Assembly: GCF_936270435.1 (NCBI RefSeq)
Contig: NZ_OW370567.1
Span: 806,001-870,000, forward strand
Reading direction: 5' to 3'
Source of the DNA: Wolbachia endosymbiont of Oedothorax gibbosus
GTDB taxonomy: Bacteria; Pseudomonadota; Alphaproteobacteria; Rickettsiales; Anaplasmataceae
DNA length: 64,000 nt
A program made the translations under genes and the position numbers. Numbering within the stretch: position 1 is the first letter of the stretch; each line of letters begins with the position of its first letter. Positions 9,315 to 18,262 of this stretch are shown piece after piece. The notes beneath the pieces were generated by a model. The model saw only the letters and a program-made list of their open reading frames with translations. It was not told the DNA's origin and made no database searches.

Positions 9315-10712
9315 ATGTTTGAGTTTGATCCTCTGTTGCTAGCTCGAATTCAGTTTGCCTTCACAATAGGCTTTCACATTATATTTCCCGCTTTCACGAT
9401 CGGGCTTGCAAGTTTTTTAGCCTTTTTGGAATGGTGTTGGCTTAAGACTGGTGATACACGTTTCCTTGATGTTTATAAATTCTGGATCAAGATTTTTGCC
9501 GTTGCTTTTGGCATGGGAGTGGTATCTGGAGTTGTAATGTCATATCAACTTGGTACCAATTGGTCGATTTTTTCTGACCGCATAGCCAATGTTCTCGGCC
9601 CTCTATTTTCCTTTGAGGTTTTAACAGCCTTTTTTCTGGAGGCATCTTTTTTGAGTATTATGCTATTTGGATGGAATAGAGTAAGTCCTCGTATGCACTT
9701 TGCTTCTACTTGTATTGTTGCAGTAGGAACGCTTATTTCAGCTTTTTGGATTATTGCAGCCAACAGTTGGATGCAAACACCCGCTGGATTCTCAATTGGT
9801 GAGAACGGTCTCTTATATCCAACCAATTGGTTAGAGATTATTTTTAATCCTTCTTTCCCTTATCGCTTTATTCATATGGTAACAGCAGCCTATCTTACAA
9901 CAGCGTTCGTGGTGGGCGGTGTAGGGGCGTTTTATCTTTGGAAAACGCGACATGCTCCTCAAGCAAGAATTATGCTTGGTATGGCAACCATTATGGTAGC
10001 TTTAGCTGCACCATTTCAGTTGTTTGTGGGGGATAAGCATGGATTAAATACTCTAAAGCATCAACCTGCTAAGATTGCTGCAATGGAAGGTATATGGGAA
10101 ACCGAAAAAGGGGCTAGCTTACTTTTGTTTGCTTATCCGGATCAGCAAAATGAAATTAATCATTACGAAATAAAAATTCCTAATCTTGCCAGCTTGATCT
10201 TAACACATGATTTTTTAGGAGAAGTAAAAGGATTAAAGGAATGGAAAAAAGAAGATAGACCGCCTGTAGTATGGGTATTTTGGTCCTTCCGTGTAATGGT
10301 TGGAATCGGAATTTTAATGATTATAATTGGATTAGTTAGTGTTATACAATACTTTCGTGGCAAGTTATTCCAAAGTTGTTTCTTGCATGGATGGTGGATG
10401 TTAATGATGCCGTCTGGGTTCATAGCATTACTTGCAGGTTGGTTTACTACTGAAATTGGCCGTCAACCTTACACTGTATATGGAATTATCCGCACAATTG
10501 AATCATTTTCACCTGCGATTACCGGTCCTCAGGTTGCATGGTCTTTGATTGCATTTATCGTTATGTACACCCTTATATTTGGAGCAGGCAGTTACTATAT
10601 CCTGAAACTTATATACAAAGGAATTCCTGTCATTAAAGAAGAAGAGCAATTTTATAAACACGGTATTGGAGCTTCAGTGATTGAATCTGGAAAGGGCAAC
10701 GATCATGTTTGA
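9315..10712 (+). CDS. cydA: Cytochrome bd-type ubiquinol oxidase subunit I
   Basis: 465 residues, about nine membrane helices. This subunit oxidises quinol and carries the haems of the terminal oxidase, reducing O2 without pumping protons. The N-terminus LLARIQFAFTIGFHIIFPAF contains the His haem ligand (His21), and RFIHMVTAAYL carries a second. The region between helices 5 and 7 is compact, as in the short-Q-loop (cyanide-insensitive-like) subgroup, which fits the DUF2474-like gene downstream. The stop overlaps the start of cydB by 8 bases, so the two are translationally coupled. It follows an IS3 element but is intact. Confidence 0.95.
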   Translation: MFEFDPLLLARIQFAFTIGFHIIFPAFTIGLASFLAFLEWCWLKTGDTRFLDVYKFWIKIFAVAFGMGVVSGVVMSYQLGTNWSIFSDRIANVLGPLFSFEVLTAFFLEASFLSIMLFGWNRVSPRMHFASTCIVAVGTLISAFWIIAANSWMQTPAGFSIGENGLLYPTNWLEIIFNPSFPYRFIHMVTAAYLTTAFVVGGVGAFYLWKTRHAPQARIMLGMATIMVALAAPFQLFVGDKHGLNTLKHQPAKIAAMEGIWETEKGASLLLFAYPDQQNEINHYEIKIPNLASLILTHDFLGEVKGLKEWKKEDRPPVVWVFWSFRVMVGIGILMIIIGLVSVIQYFRGKLFQSCFLHGWWMLMMPSGFIALLAGWFTTEIGRQPYTVYGIIRTIESFSPAITGPQVAWSLIAFIVMYTLIFGAGSYYILKLIYKGIPVIKEEEQFYKHGIGASVIESGKGNDHV

Positions 10713-11724
10713 TTTTTCTTCCTTAATTAATTTACCCCTAATCTGGGGATTACTAATTGCCATAGCTGTTTTACTGTATGTTTTAATGGATGGATTTGAT
10801 TTAGGTGTTGGTATTTTACTTCCTTTTGCACCTTCAGATAAATGTCGTGATCACATGATAAATTCAATTGCACCATTTTGGGATGGAAACGAAACATGGT
10901 TGGTACTAGGTGGTGGAGGGTTGTTTGCTGCTTTTCCTCTTGCATATTCAATATTAATGCCTGCTTTTTATATTCCAATCATTATTATGCTGCTTGGCCT
11001 TATAGTGCGCGGAGTATCCTTTGAGTTTCGTTTTAAGGCAGAAGGAAAATACAAGCAATTATGGGATTATGCCTTTCATTTTGGGTCACTTGGTGCTGCA
11101 TTTTGCCAAGGCATGATTTTAGGTGCATTTATACATGGTGTAGAAGTAAACGGACGCAACTTTTCTGGTGGCCAATTTGATTGGGCAAGTGCTTTTAGTG
11201 TAATGACAGGCATTGCTGTAATATTTGGATATGCACTTTTAGGTTCTACATGGCTCATAATGAAGACAGAAAATATAACACAAGAGTGGGCACGTAAGGT
11301 TGCTTCTTATACGCTTGGTTTTGTAGGTATTTTCATGGGACTAGTGAGTATAATAACACCATTTTTAAATGAACGTATTAAAAACTTTTGGTTTAGTATG
11401 CCAAATTTTTATTATCTATTTTCTATTCCATTACTCACATCTTGGCTATTTTTCATGCTGTGGTTTGATCTCCAGAATGCTAAACGGGAGTACCGTCCAT
11501 TCTTTCTCAGTATTGCTATTTTTTTTATGGGATATTTAGGTTTAGGAATTAGTATCTACCCATGGATTATACCTTTTCAATATACCATTCTGGATGCAGC
11601 TGCTTCTGGACCAAGTTTATCTTTAATGCTCATTGTTATAATACCGCTTTTACCAATCATTTTAACTTATACTGGTTATTGCTATTATGTCTTTCGTGGA
11701 AAATCAAATTATGACACATATTAA
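10705..11724 (+). CDS. cydB: Cytochrome bd-type ubiquinol oxidase subunit II
   Basis: 339 residues from ATG 10705 (MFDFSSLINLPLIWGL); an upstream TTG at 10681 lies inside cydA and is not needed. Hallmark sequences are YVLMDGFDLGVGILLPF near the N-terminus and FWDGNETWLVLGGGGLFAAF, followed by about eight membrane helices. It forms the heterodimeric oxidase with CydA in the inner membrane. Its last 14 bases overlap the next small gene. Confidence 0.95.
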   Translation: MFDFSSLINLPLIWGLLIAIAVLLYVLMDGFDLGVGILLPFAPSDKCRDHMINSIAPFWDGNETWLVLGGGGLFAAFPLAYSILMPAFYIPIIIMLLGLIVRGVSFEFRFKAEGKYKQLWDYAFHFGSLGAAFCQGMILGAFIHGVEVNGRNFSGGQFDWASAFSVMTGIAVIFGYALLGSTWLIMKTENITQEWARKVASYTLGFVGIFMGLVSIITPFLNERIKNFWFSMPNFYYLFSIPLLTSWLFFMLWFDLQNAKREYRPFFLSIAIFFMGYLGLGISIYPWIIPFQYTILDAAASGPSLSLMLIVIIPLLPIILTYTGYCYYVFRGKSNYDTY

Positions 11725-11863
11725 GGAGTTAGTGATCTTATGGTTAAAACGTTACCCTCAAATCAAGCAGTTGTTCTGGTTTATTGTTTTATGGGTTGGC
11801 GGTTTATTAGCAGTATCGATATTAACTTACCCGATAAAATTGATAGTTAATTTTTGTAAATAA
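11711..11863 (+). CDS. DUF2474-like small membrane protein of the cyd operon
   Basis: 50 residues with one hydrophobic helix (about residues 21-48, LFWFIVLWVGGLLAVSILTY) preceded by a basic stretch (WLKRYPQIKQ). The size, the tryptophan-rich start of the helix and the position directly after cydAB match the DUF2474 family, the short subunit of cyanide-insensitive-type bd oxidases. The ATG overlaps the end of cydB by 14 bases, and GGAG-like spacing is absent, so coupling is likely. The role as an accessory subunit is inferred from family and position. Confidence 0.7.
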   Translation: MTHIKELVILWLKRYPQIKQLFWFIVLWVGGLLAVSILTYPIKLIVNFCK

Positions 11864-12354
11864 CATATTTTCTGTGTTTCTTTTCGTACCTAACTGTTCC
11901 ATACGCAGTCAAGTTAAGGAGAAGTAGCATTAGGAAGAAGGGCTATTTTAAATATTAAATGTAGTAATCTAGACTTAATCTAGCAGGTATGAATTATCCG
12001 ATAGCAGCCAGTATGGTGGAAAAACCCATATGCAAGGAAAAGTGCTGTAAAGTTGAAGAAAAATAGAAAGTATCAAGTATTATGGTGGGTTTTGGCTCCA
12101 CTCTGCTTGAGGCTTTGTATAAGGAAAAGGTTTGCTGCTCAAGAATTTGAATGGAATCCGTAAAGGTGGAAACATTCTTAAGGACGAAGTAAACAGCATT
12201 GTGTAAACATGTGAACTATTTGAGGAAAGGTGGGTATAGAAGGAGAGAAAACACAGCTCTCTAAAAAAACACTAAAGTTAGAAAATTTATTCTTGCATTA
12301 GTTTTTATTCGTGCTATGTATTATACATAATATCTTTATAGATTGGGGGGAAGT
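11864..12354. other. Gene-free stretch between cydAB and the accessory island
   Basis: About 490 bases with only very short reading frames. At 11969-11995 the sequence TAATCTAGACTTAATCTAGC resembles the IS481 terminal repeat seen at 7686 (roughly 20 of 26 positions), so this may be a worn IS end. A TATAAT-like sequence region (12316-12340) lies upstream of the ORF at 12355. I recognise nothing else. Confidence 0.4.
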
Positions 12355-12678
12355 ATGGTGGTTGGAAATATTTTTGAATCTGAGTAGGTTTCTAATACGA
12401 AAATAAATCCAGAAATAAATGAAACATTGGAAGGATTACCAAAAAAGCTAGAGAAAGAGGAGAGGGATGATCAGTATGAGCTTATAAAAAAACATCTTTT
12501 TTCACTTGATTCTTGTCTTTTGATGGATAGTAAGCTGTCATTTCATGGCGTAGTATGTACATGGATTGCTTGCACACTTAATATAGCGATAGAGGAGAGA
12601 CACCTTTACATTATGCTGCTACTGGGTAAGGTTAATTATGATATGCTTGATTTATTTATAAATATATGTAATAATTAA
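12355..12678 (+). pseudogene. Unknown small gene with an in-frame amber codon
   Basis: A GGGGGGAAGT ribosome site precedes ATG 12355. The frame reads MVVGNIFESE, meets TAG at 12385-12387, then continues open in the same frame for 97 codons (VSNTKINPEINETLEGLPKK ... INICNN) to the stop at 12676. The part after the stop is charged, then has a hydrophobic stretch VVCTWIACTLNIAI. A TTG at 12427 could restart translation without a good ribosome site. The simplest reading is a single nonsense mutation in a recently active gene. Family not recognised. It lies 30 bases upstream of the C48-like protease gene. Confidence 0.5.
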
Positions 12679-12708
12679 TTTCTTATCTTAACGAATTAAA
12701 AAGCAAAT

Positions 12709-14004
12709 ATGCCAGAAAGCTCAAATGAGAAAAAAAACGAAATACTCAATTTACTACAGTCTGCCTCAGAGGACTCAATTAGGAAAACTTGTCGTACGTT
12801 TTACTCTGGCCTTGAGAGTCATTGGTATGATCAGACCCAATTTTATGGATCTTTGTATCCTCTATTAGGAGAAAAGTCACCTAATAAGCCAATAATGCTT
12901 ATTTCAGATACTCCAGACTTGTCCGATGAACTTAAAAAGATGAATGAAAAGATGAAAAGTTATGGTTGCTGTGATAAAAGTATAATCTACATTCGTAACA
13001 GTGGATGCCATTTTACTGTTCTCTATCTTTTCCAGAAGGAGAAGAAAATATTATTCATAAATCCTATGGGTGCAACAGGAAAACCTGATCTAAAAAATGA
13101 AGGTTACACCTTACGCGTTTCGAATACCGAAATTCAAAAAGATGGCTATTCATGCGGGCCTATAGCATCTGAAATAGCTAGAATGTTATACTCTAACCAT
13201 GAAGTAGTTGAAAATTATCTATCTAATCCAGTTTCAAATTGTGATCCAGTTAGCCTTGATGGTTTTTTGCCTAGAGAAGAGCTTAATCAATTACGTAAGT
13301 CTTTTTCAGAAGAAATAACCATAGACTATAGTAAAAGTCAGGTGAAGTTGAAAGGGGCTGATTATAGGACAGCTCATCTCATGTGTAACTTAACTGCGAA
13401 TGAATCTTATTTTTATGTGCTTATGTCACCCATGCTTTTCACGTGGGAAGGTCCTATTGTTAAAGAAATCCCTCAGGCAGAAAAACAAAAGGTAGAAAAA
13501 ATAAGGTCGTTTTTCATTGACAATCCAGATAATGTGAAGTTATTTAATCGAGAAGTTAATAAACTACTTTGGCCAAATAAAGTAGTGGATTCAGACATTA
13601 AAGTGCCAACTATTAAAAAAGACACCACTGGCAAATCAGAAACAGTGCCTAATAATGTTAAGCAACAGCAAATAAAGCCTTCAGTAGATACAACAAATGG
13701 TTTGGGTAGCTCTGGATTTAGCAGCCAACCAGAATATGGTGATATTCAGGACAATAGTCAGCAGTCTAGTATTACTCCAAAGAGCTCGCAAAAGAATAAG
13801 CTGCCTGTTATAGCTGCTTTTACACTAGCAATAGCTGGAATTGTTTCAGGAGTAGCTATTGCAGTTTACTTGGAAATGCTAGCAGTGGGGATAGCAGTTG
13901 GAGCTTGTTGTCTTGTTGCTGCTGCAATCATATACTGTTGTAGTGGTCCTTCAAATTCACTTGAAAATATCAGTGCCAAAACTGTAGCTGATAAGTGCAT
14001 TTAA
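12709..14004 (+). CDS. Ulp1/C48-like cysteine protease with C-terminal membrane segments; candidate effector
   Basis: 431 residues. A CE-clan cysteine protease core is visible: His101 in SGCHFTVLYLF, Asn118 in LFINPMG (17 residues later, the His-Asp spacing of Ulp1), Gln143 and Cys149 in IQKDGYSCGPIASEIAR. The third residue is Asn where Asp is usual. In eukaryotes this fold removes SUMO or ubiquitin-like proteins, and intracellular bacteria use it in secreted deubiquitinases. Residues about 285-364 are a polar Gln/Ser-rich linker. Residues 365-411 form two hydrophobic helices, suggesting membrane anchoring. No signal peptide and no strong ribosome site are seen. It sits in the island next to a prophage recombinase scar. 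The substrate is unknown; an acetyltransferase of the same clan is the alternative. Confidence 0.7.
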   Translation: MPESSNEKKNEILNLLQSASEDSIRKTCRTFYSGLESHWYDQTQFYGSLYPLLGEKSPNKPIMLISDTPDLSDELKKMNEKMKSYGCCDKSIIYIRNSGCHFTVLYLFQKEKKILFINPMGATGKPDLKNEGYTLRVSNTEIQKDGYSCGPIASEIARMLYSNHEVVENYLSNPVSNCDPVSLDGFLPREELNQLRKSFSEEITIDYSKSQVKLKGADYRTAHLMCNLTANESYFYVLMSPMLFTWEGPIVKEIPQAEKQKVEKIRSFFIDNPDNVKLFNREVNKLLWPNKVVDSDIKVPTIKKDTTGKSETVPNNVKQQQIKPSVDTTNGLGSSGFSSQPEYGDIQDNSQQSSITPKSSQKNKLPVIAAFTLAIAGIVSGVAIAVYLEMLAVGIAVGACCLVAAAIIYCCSGPSNSLENISAKTVADKCI

Positions 14005-14150
14005 GGACTTAGAACCATAAGCTCAAGGTAAGGAGGAGCAGCAGGGGTACAAGATAAATGTTGTGTTAATAATTTAGAGATTCTTCTAAAAAGTTATCTT
14101 ATTTAAAAACTTTCTTGATGCTTATGGTTTTTTGGACATAGTCTTTTATG

Positions 14151-14733
14151 TTAGATTCAAAGAAGACTGAATAGGTTGCTCGACACTTTCTACTTTTTCG
14201 AGCTTTGTGTTGGGATTTATGATATTATACAGCGCAAAACCTATACACATTAATCCAACTATTCCCACAACCGCTGCTACTACAGGCATTTTCATATGCA
14301 ACACAATTTACCAACAACACTGCACCAACAACACCAGCCAGAATTGCTTGCCTTTGTTGCGTTAACGGTTTGTCTTTTTTGTCTGTAGCATCAAAACATG
14401 GTTCAGCGGAAGATGGGCTGTCAGCTCTATCAACGGTTGAAGATCTTCACTATTTATATTACATAATTTGGTGTCAGTTTCTGTAGCTTTATCAATTGCG
14501 TGAGTAGTACCTTTATTTGTTACACTATATTTACATATTTCCTTACTATTTTCATCTTTAGCTATAGTAGTTTTTGCTGTTACAACAGTGGGCTGCTGCT
14601 CTATAGTTATTTCTAAAGGTTTGTTGGCTTCTTCTCTGCTAGAAATTTTTGGTTCTTGTGTCGCAGTTTCTTTGGAAATAGTGGTCTTCCAATTTTTGAA
14701 TTTTTTAGTAATAGCTTTCCCTATCTTTTTCAT
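14151..14733 (-). pseudogene. Unknown membrane protein gene broken by frameshifts
   Basis: The first part (14362-14733) encodes 123 residues starting MKKIGKAITKKFKNWK and ends at an unnatural stop. In the neighbouring frame the sequence continues with SPSSAEPCFDATDKKDKP then AILAGVVGAVLLV, a membrane segment. A second frame change leads to KMPVVAAVVGIVGLMCIGFA, another membrane segment, and a stop at 14151. Reassembled, it would be roughly 190 residues: a polar Thr/Lys-rich N-half and two C-terminal hydrophobic helices. That plan is like the C48-like protease tail upstream, but without the protease. No family recognised. Confidence 0.55.
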
Positions 14734-14777
14734 AATGTTTTTCTCTATTAAAATTTGTTGTATTTAATGTGTGTAAT

Positions 14778-15465
14778 TTAAGACGCTAACTTGTAAAACT
14801 TTTCAAATTGCTCACTCCACAGCATCGGTATTTCCCTTAAATCAACTAACCGCAAATTACTTGGTTGTCTCCCATTTACTATGTCTTCCTTAATTTTTGG
14901 AGCTAAATCTTAAAATTTGTTGTATACGTCTTGTACCTATATTAATTTTAACGCTCAGCTCTTTCACATTTCTATATTTTCCTTCTTCTAGCTGCCGTTT
15001 CCACAGATGGGCTCTCACCACTGCTTTCAGTAGCGCATTGTTTGTTTTACCTTCTGGTTCTACTACTGTGCATTTATTTCCTTTCTTCTTTAAATTCATT
15101 GCTACAAATGTCTTCTCTGACTCAGAATGTACCTCTATTCCATTTTCTTTTACCATTACTCCCTTTATTAATTTTTTCACTACTTCTTTCTGTTTTCCAG
15201 GGCTTAAATTTTCCCATTTTTCTTTTTTTGCCTCTTTTTCTTCCCAATTTTCATACAACTGTTTAGCTTTCTTCATTACTTCTTTTTCCACTTCTCCGGC
15301 GACTATTGTTCGGTTTATTGATTCGCAACCTTTTCCTCTTAAATGATTATTGCATACGTAGTATCGATACCTTTTATTCTCTTTTTTTGCGTACGTCAGC
15401 GTCATATTTGCATTACAGCTCTTGCACTTTATTATTCCCTTTAGTAGCGCCTCTTCATATTTTTT
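14778..15465 (-). pseudogene. C-terminal remnant of a large serine recombinase (phage WO-type integrase)
   Basis: Encodes the zinc-ribbon part of large serine recombinases (KGIIKCKSCNANMTLTYAKK and YYVCNNHLRGKGCESI: four cysteines), followed by a charged coiled-coil and a C-terminal helix-turn-helix-like tail (VKELSVKINIGTRRIQQIL). A frameshift near 14905 ends the ORF early at FSSKN; in the next frame the natural end APKIKEDIVNGRQPSNLRLV ... FEKFYKLAS follows to the stop at 14778. The catalytic N-terminus is missing, replaced at about 15465 by the end of an IS5 element. Such recombinases integrate prophage WO, so this is probably a prophage scar. Confidence 0.7.
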
Positions 15466-15548
15466 GCTCAATAAATTCACTGACATTGGTATGCGAAATG
15501 GCTACATGAATTTATCGTAAATTATTACCAGTATAAGGTGCGATGCAA
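15466..15548 (-). mobile_element. Terminal fragment of an IS5-family element
   Basis: About 80 bases match, with about one difference, the left-hand terminus of the full IS5 copy at 46296-47295: from GCTCAATAAATTCACTGACA through GGTGCGATGCAACAAAGCC. The outer end runs straight into a WPE (CACTGGGATCCAGG). Its inner end cuts the serine recombinase gene. Confidence 0.8.
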
Positions 15549-15742
15549 CAAAGCCCACTGGGATCCAGGAAACTTAATTGCAAGTAATGCATTGGGTTTG
15601 GTGAATATGGGTTTTGCGTTATAAAATGAAGCACTTTTGGTGAATTTGTAAAGAAAGCTGGATCCCAGTGTCAAGCACTGGGATGACACCATTTGTTGTA
15701 AACTCACTTTTACTCTATGGTCTTGCCGCTATCCTGAACGGA
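15549..15742. repeat. Compound WPE repeat and IS66-like end
   Basis: 15549-15690 holds WPE arms enclosing a spacer (TAATTGCAAGTAATGCATTG) that is found inverted at 61545-61697. 15688-15742 is the end sequence CTCACTTTTACTCTATGGTC...CCTGAACGGA, repeated at 50881-50952 and 51331-51387. Its last ten bases are the target duplication of the adjoining IS4 element. Confidence 0.75.
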
Positions 15743-15899
15743 CAATGGCGTCAACTTAAGGAAAAATATCGGTGATAGTGTATAAAAATTCTCTCTAAAA
15801 TTTTTACCATTAAATTACCCAAAAGCTGCAATAAATAGCACTTTTGTTGCTGTTTTATTTCAACAAAGAAGTCTAAAATGTGTCCTTTTTAGGTAAAAC

Positions 15900-17035
15900 A
15901 TGCAAAAAGGAAAAAATTTTATTCTACAAATTAAAAATATAATATACTCGAAAGCTTTTCAGAGAATCCATTGTGTTGGAAAGAACAGTTTCACGCGAAC
16001 AAGAAAACTCCCTTTTACGACAGTATTTTCTATGATTTTAAAGTTAGTTAAAAAAAGTTTGGGAATAGAATGTGAACTTATGGAGCCATTGACATGTACC
16101 CTCAAAGCAAGCTTTTTCTAAAGCAAGGTATAAATACAGGTTTTAAAGAATTTAAGCATCCAAACAGCCTATCAAGATGAATCTGAGCTGGAGAGGCTAT
16201 AGACTTATTGCAGCAGATGGTTCTGGTATGAGATTACCCAGCTCTGAGGAAATTGTATCCGAGTTTGGCCGCTTTAAACCAAATGGAACAACAGGCACAA
16301 TGCCACCATTGGCAAGAGTTTCTTTGTTTGTTGATTTATGTACTTCACTGATTTGCAGTGCTCGCCTTGCGGCTTGGGAACAAACGTTGGCGGAAGAGCA
16401 ATTACCCGAAGTTATCACTCAAATGCGTTCATTAAATCAAAAGAAATTATTATTTATCTATGATCGTGGTTATCCTTCAGTAAAATTCATTCAGCAGCAT
16501 GATGATTTGGAAGTAGATTTTATTTTTCGCTTGCAAAAAAGAAATTATAGCAAGCTATGGGAACGAATTGCATCTGGCGAATCAGATTTTGATTTTATAT
16601 TAGAAAATGAAAAGCTAAAAAATAAAATGAAAGGACAGAAAGTAAGAGCTGACATTAGCTAACGGAGAAACAGAGGTATTAGTTACTTCACTTTTTGATC
16701 GAGAAAAATTTACTTTGGAAGATATCAGTAAAGCTTATGTATTAAGGTGGCACATAGAAGAGTGCTACAAACGACTCAAAGTAGGAGCAGAGTTAGAGAA
16801 TTTTTCTGGGGTAAATTTAGAGGCTGTATTACAAGAATTTTGGGCAAACTTGGTCATGTGCAATATATTATCGCTTCATATGTGTGATGCACAAGGGCCT
16901 TGGAACCCAGATCAAATTGCCGAGTACCGTTTAAATTTTTCAGTTTTATTTGGTGTGATGAGACAGAAACTTTATCAAGTGCTCGTTGCGCCAAAAGATT
17001 TTCAAGCCCTTTTTAAGTATACGCGCCAAAGTTAA
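15900..17035 (+). pseudogene. IS4-family transposase in three frames
   Basis: Three ORFs (15900-16121, 16177-16662, 16715-17035) together make one IS4 transposase. The DDE residues are present: ADGSGMRLP (Asp), FIYDRGYPS (Asp), and the IS4 signature YVLRWHIEECYKRLK (Y-R-E-K). Frame changes occur near 16090, where the first ORF diverges at LTCTLKASFF, and near 16655. Copy 2 carries the same breaks with identical ORF translations, so the damage predates the duplication and the protein is unlikely to act. Confidence 0.8.
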
Positions 17036-17126
17036 GATCCGACCGGGAAGATTGTATAGCCGCAATAAAGTAGATAAGCCCAAACGCCATCATGTCTTTA
17101 GGAGAGTTTGCTAATGTATGCTCTTA

Positions 17127-17987
17127 GAACCTGTTAAGGATCTCGAAAATATGAGGTAAAGTAGGCATAGTTAAGAAAGAGGTATATCTATGCAAAAAAG
17201 CTATCCAAGCGATATAAGTCAAGAACAATTTGAAAAAATCAGACCAATACTGGAGAGTAGCAGAAAGAAAACAAAACCAAGGAAACTTGATTTGTATGAT
17301 GTATTTTGTGCAGTGCTATATATCCTAAAAAGCGCCTGCCAGTGGAGAATGCTGCCAAAAGATTTTCCAAGGTGGGAGAACGTGTATTACTATTTTCAAA
17401 TGTGGAATAAAAAGAATGGAGCAGAACCAAGCTTGCTGGAAGTAGTCTTAAAAAAAATTAGTTGGAGAGGTTCGTATCAGCAATGGTCGGAAAGAGAAAA
17501 CCAGTTTCTGTATAATTGATGCACAAAGTGTTAAAAACACAGATACTGCTGAAAAAAAGGGCTATGATGCAGGTAAAAAGATTTCAGGCATAAAGCGTCA
17601 TATTGCAGTTGATACGCAAGGCTTGCCACATGCAATTCATATAACAACGGCAGAAGTAACTGATCGTAGCAGTGCTGTGGAAATGGTGGAAAAGGCTGAA
17701 GAAAACCTCTCTGAAGTTAAAAATATACTGGTTGATGCTGGCTATACAGGAGAAAATTTTGCAACTCAAATAAAAGCTACTATTGGTGCAACTGTTGAGG
17801 TAATAAAGCGAAGTGAATTACACTCTTTCGTTGTATTGCCAAAGAGATGGGTTGTTGAGCGTTCTTTTGCTTGGTTGGAAAAATGTAGGCGTTTGTGGAA
17901 AAATTGCGAGCGGAAACTCAACACTAGCTTACAGATGGTTGTTCTCTCCTTCATTTCTCTCTTATTACGAAGATTTTAAACAGGTTC
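17127..17987 (+). mobile_element. IS5 family (IS1031 group, ISWpi1-like) element nested in IS4 copy 1
   Basis: 861 bases, termini GAACCTGTT...AACAGGTTC, flanked by TTA on both sides (17124-17126 and 17988-17990), the TNA-type target of this group. It encodes two overlapping ORFs. The same insertion point is occupied in IS4 copy 2, but the internal sequence differs. Confidence 0.85.
17190..17979 (+). CDS. IS5/IS1031-type transposase, two-frame
   Basis: orf1 (17190-17519) has the N-terminal domain (YPSDISQEQFEKIRPILE, KSACQWRMLPKDFP). The second frame, open from about 17495, has FCIIDAQSVKNTD (first Asp), NILVDAGYTGENF (second Asp) and WVVERSFAWLEKCRRLWKNCE (catalytic Glu). The frame switch falls in a purine-rich stretch near 17500 (GGAAAGAGAAAAC). 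In ISWpi1-like elements the fusion is thought to arise by frameshifting, so this may still be functional. Confidence 0.7.
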
Positions 17988-18262
17988 TTAAGTTGACGCC
18001 ATTGCCTGAACGGATACGAAAATAGCGCATTAGGTTTTTTACCCACACCTACTGATGCGTTCCCCACCCTGACTAACTAATGACTGATCAAGTTTGCTAC
18101 TCACTTTACTCGAATCTTCATGCTTTTGCCGATCATTATTCTGTTTGCATGTTTTTACTGCACTAACAACCTCAGTTATGGATTAGAAAATAGATAAAAG
18201 TATAACTAAGAAGAGGGAAACAGGGTAAACTCGAGTATTTTAGTAATAATAAGAGGTTACCC

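Larger units (their letters stand above)
15743..18004 (+). mobile_element. IS4-family element with nested IS5-type insertion, copy 1
   Basis: Inverted termini CAATGGCGTCAACTTAAG and its complement. A 10-bp target duplication CCTGAACGGA lies at 15733-15742 and 18005-18014. It contains a broken IS4 transposase gene and, near its right end, a complete IS5/IS1031-type element (17127-17987). The outer parts appear identical to copy 2 (43960-46223, opposite strand). The target is an IS66-like terminus. Confidence 0.85.

Noticed and set aside
11980..12240. Possible structured RNA or intron piece after cydAB
   Set aside because: Some stems can be drawn, but I found no GUGYG start, no domain V and no repeated copy in the window.
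14897..15346. 149-codon plus-strand ORF
   Set aside because: It is antisense to the serine recombinase tail with its four zinc-binding cysteines.
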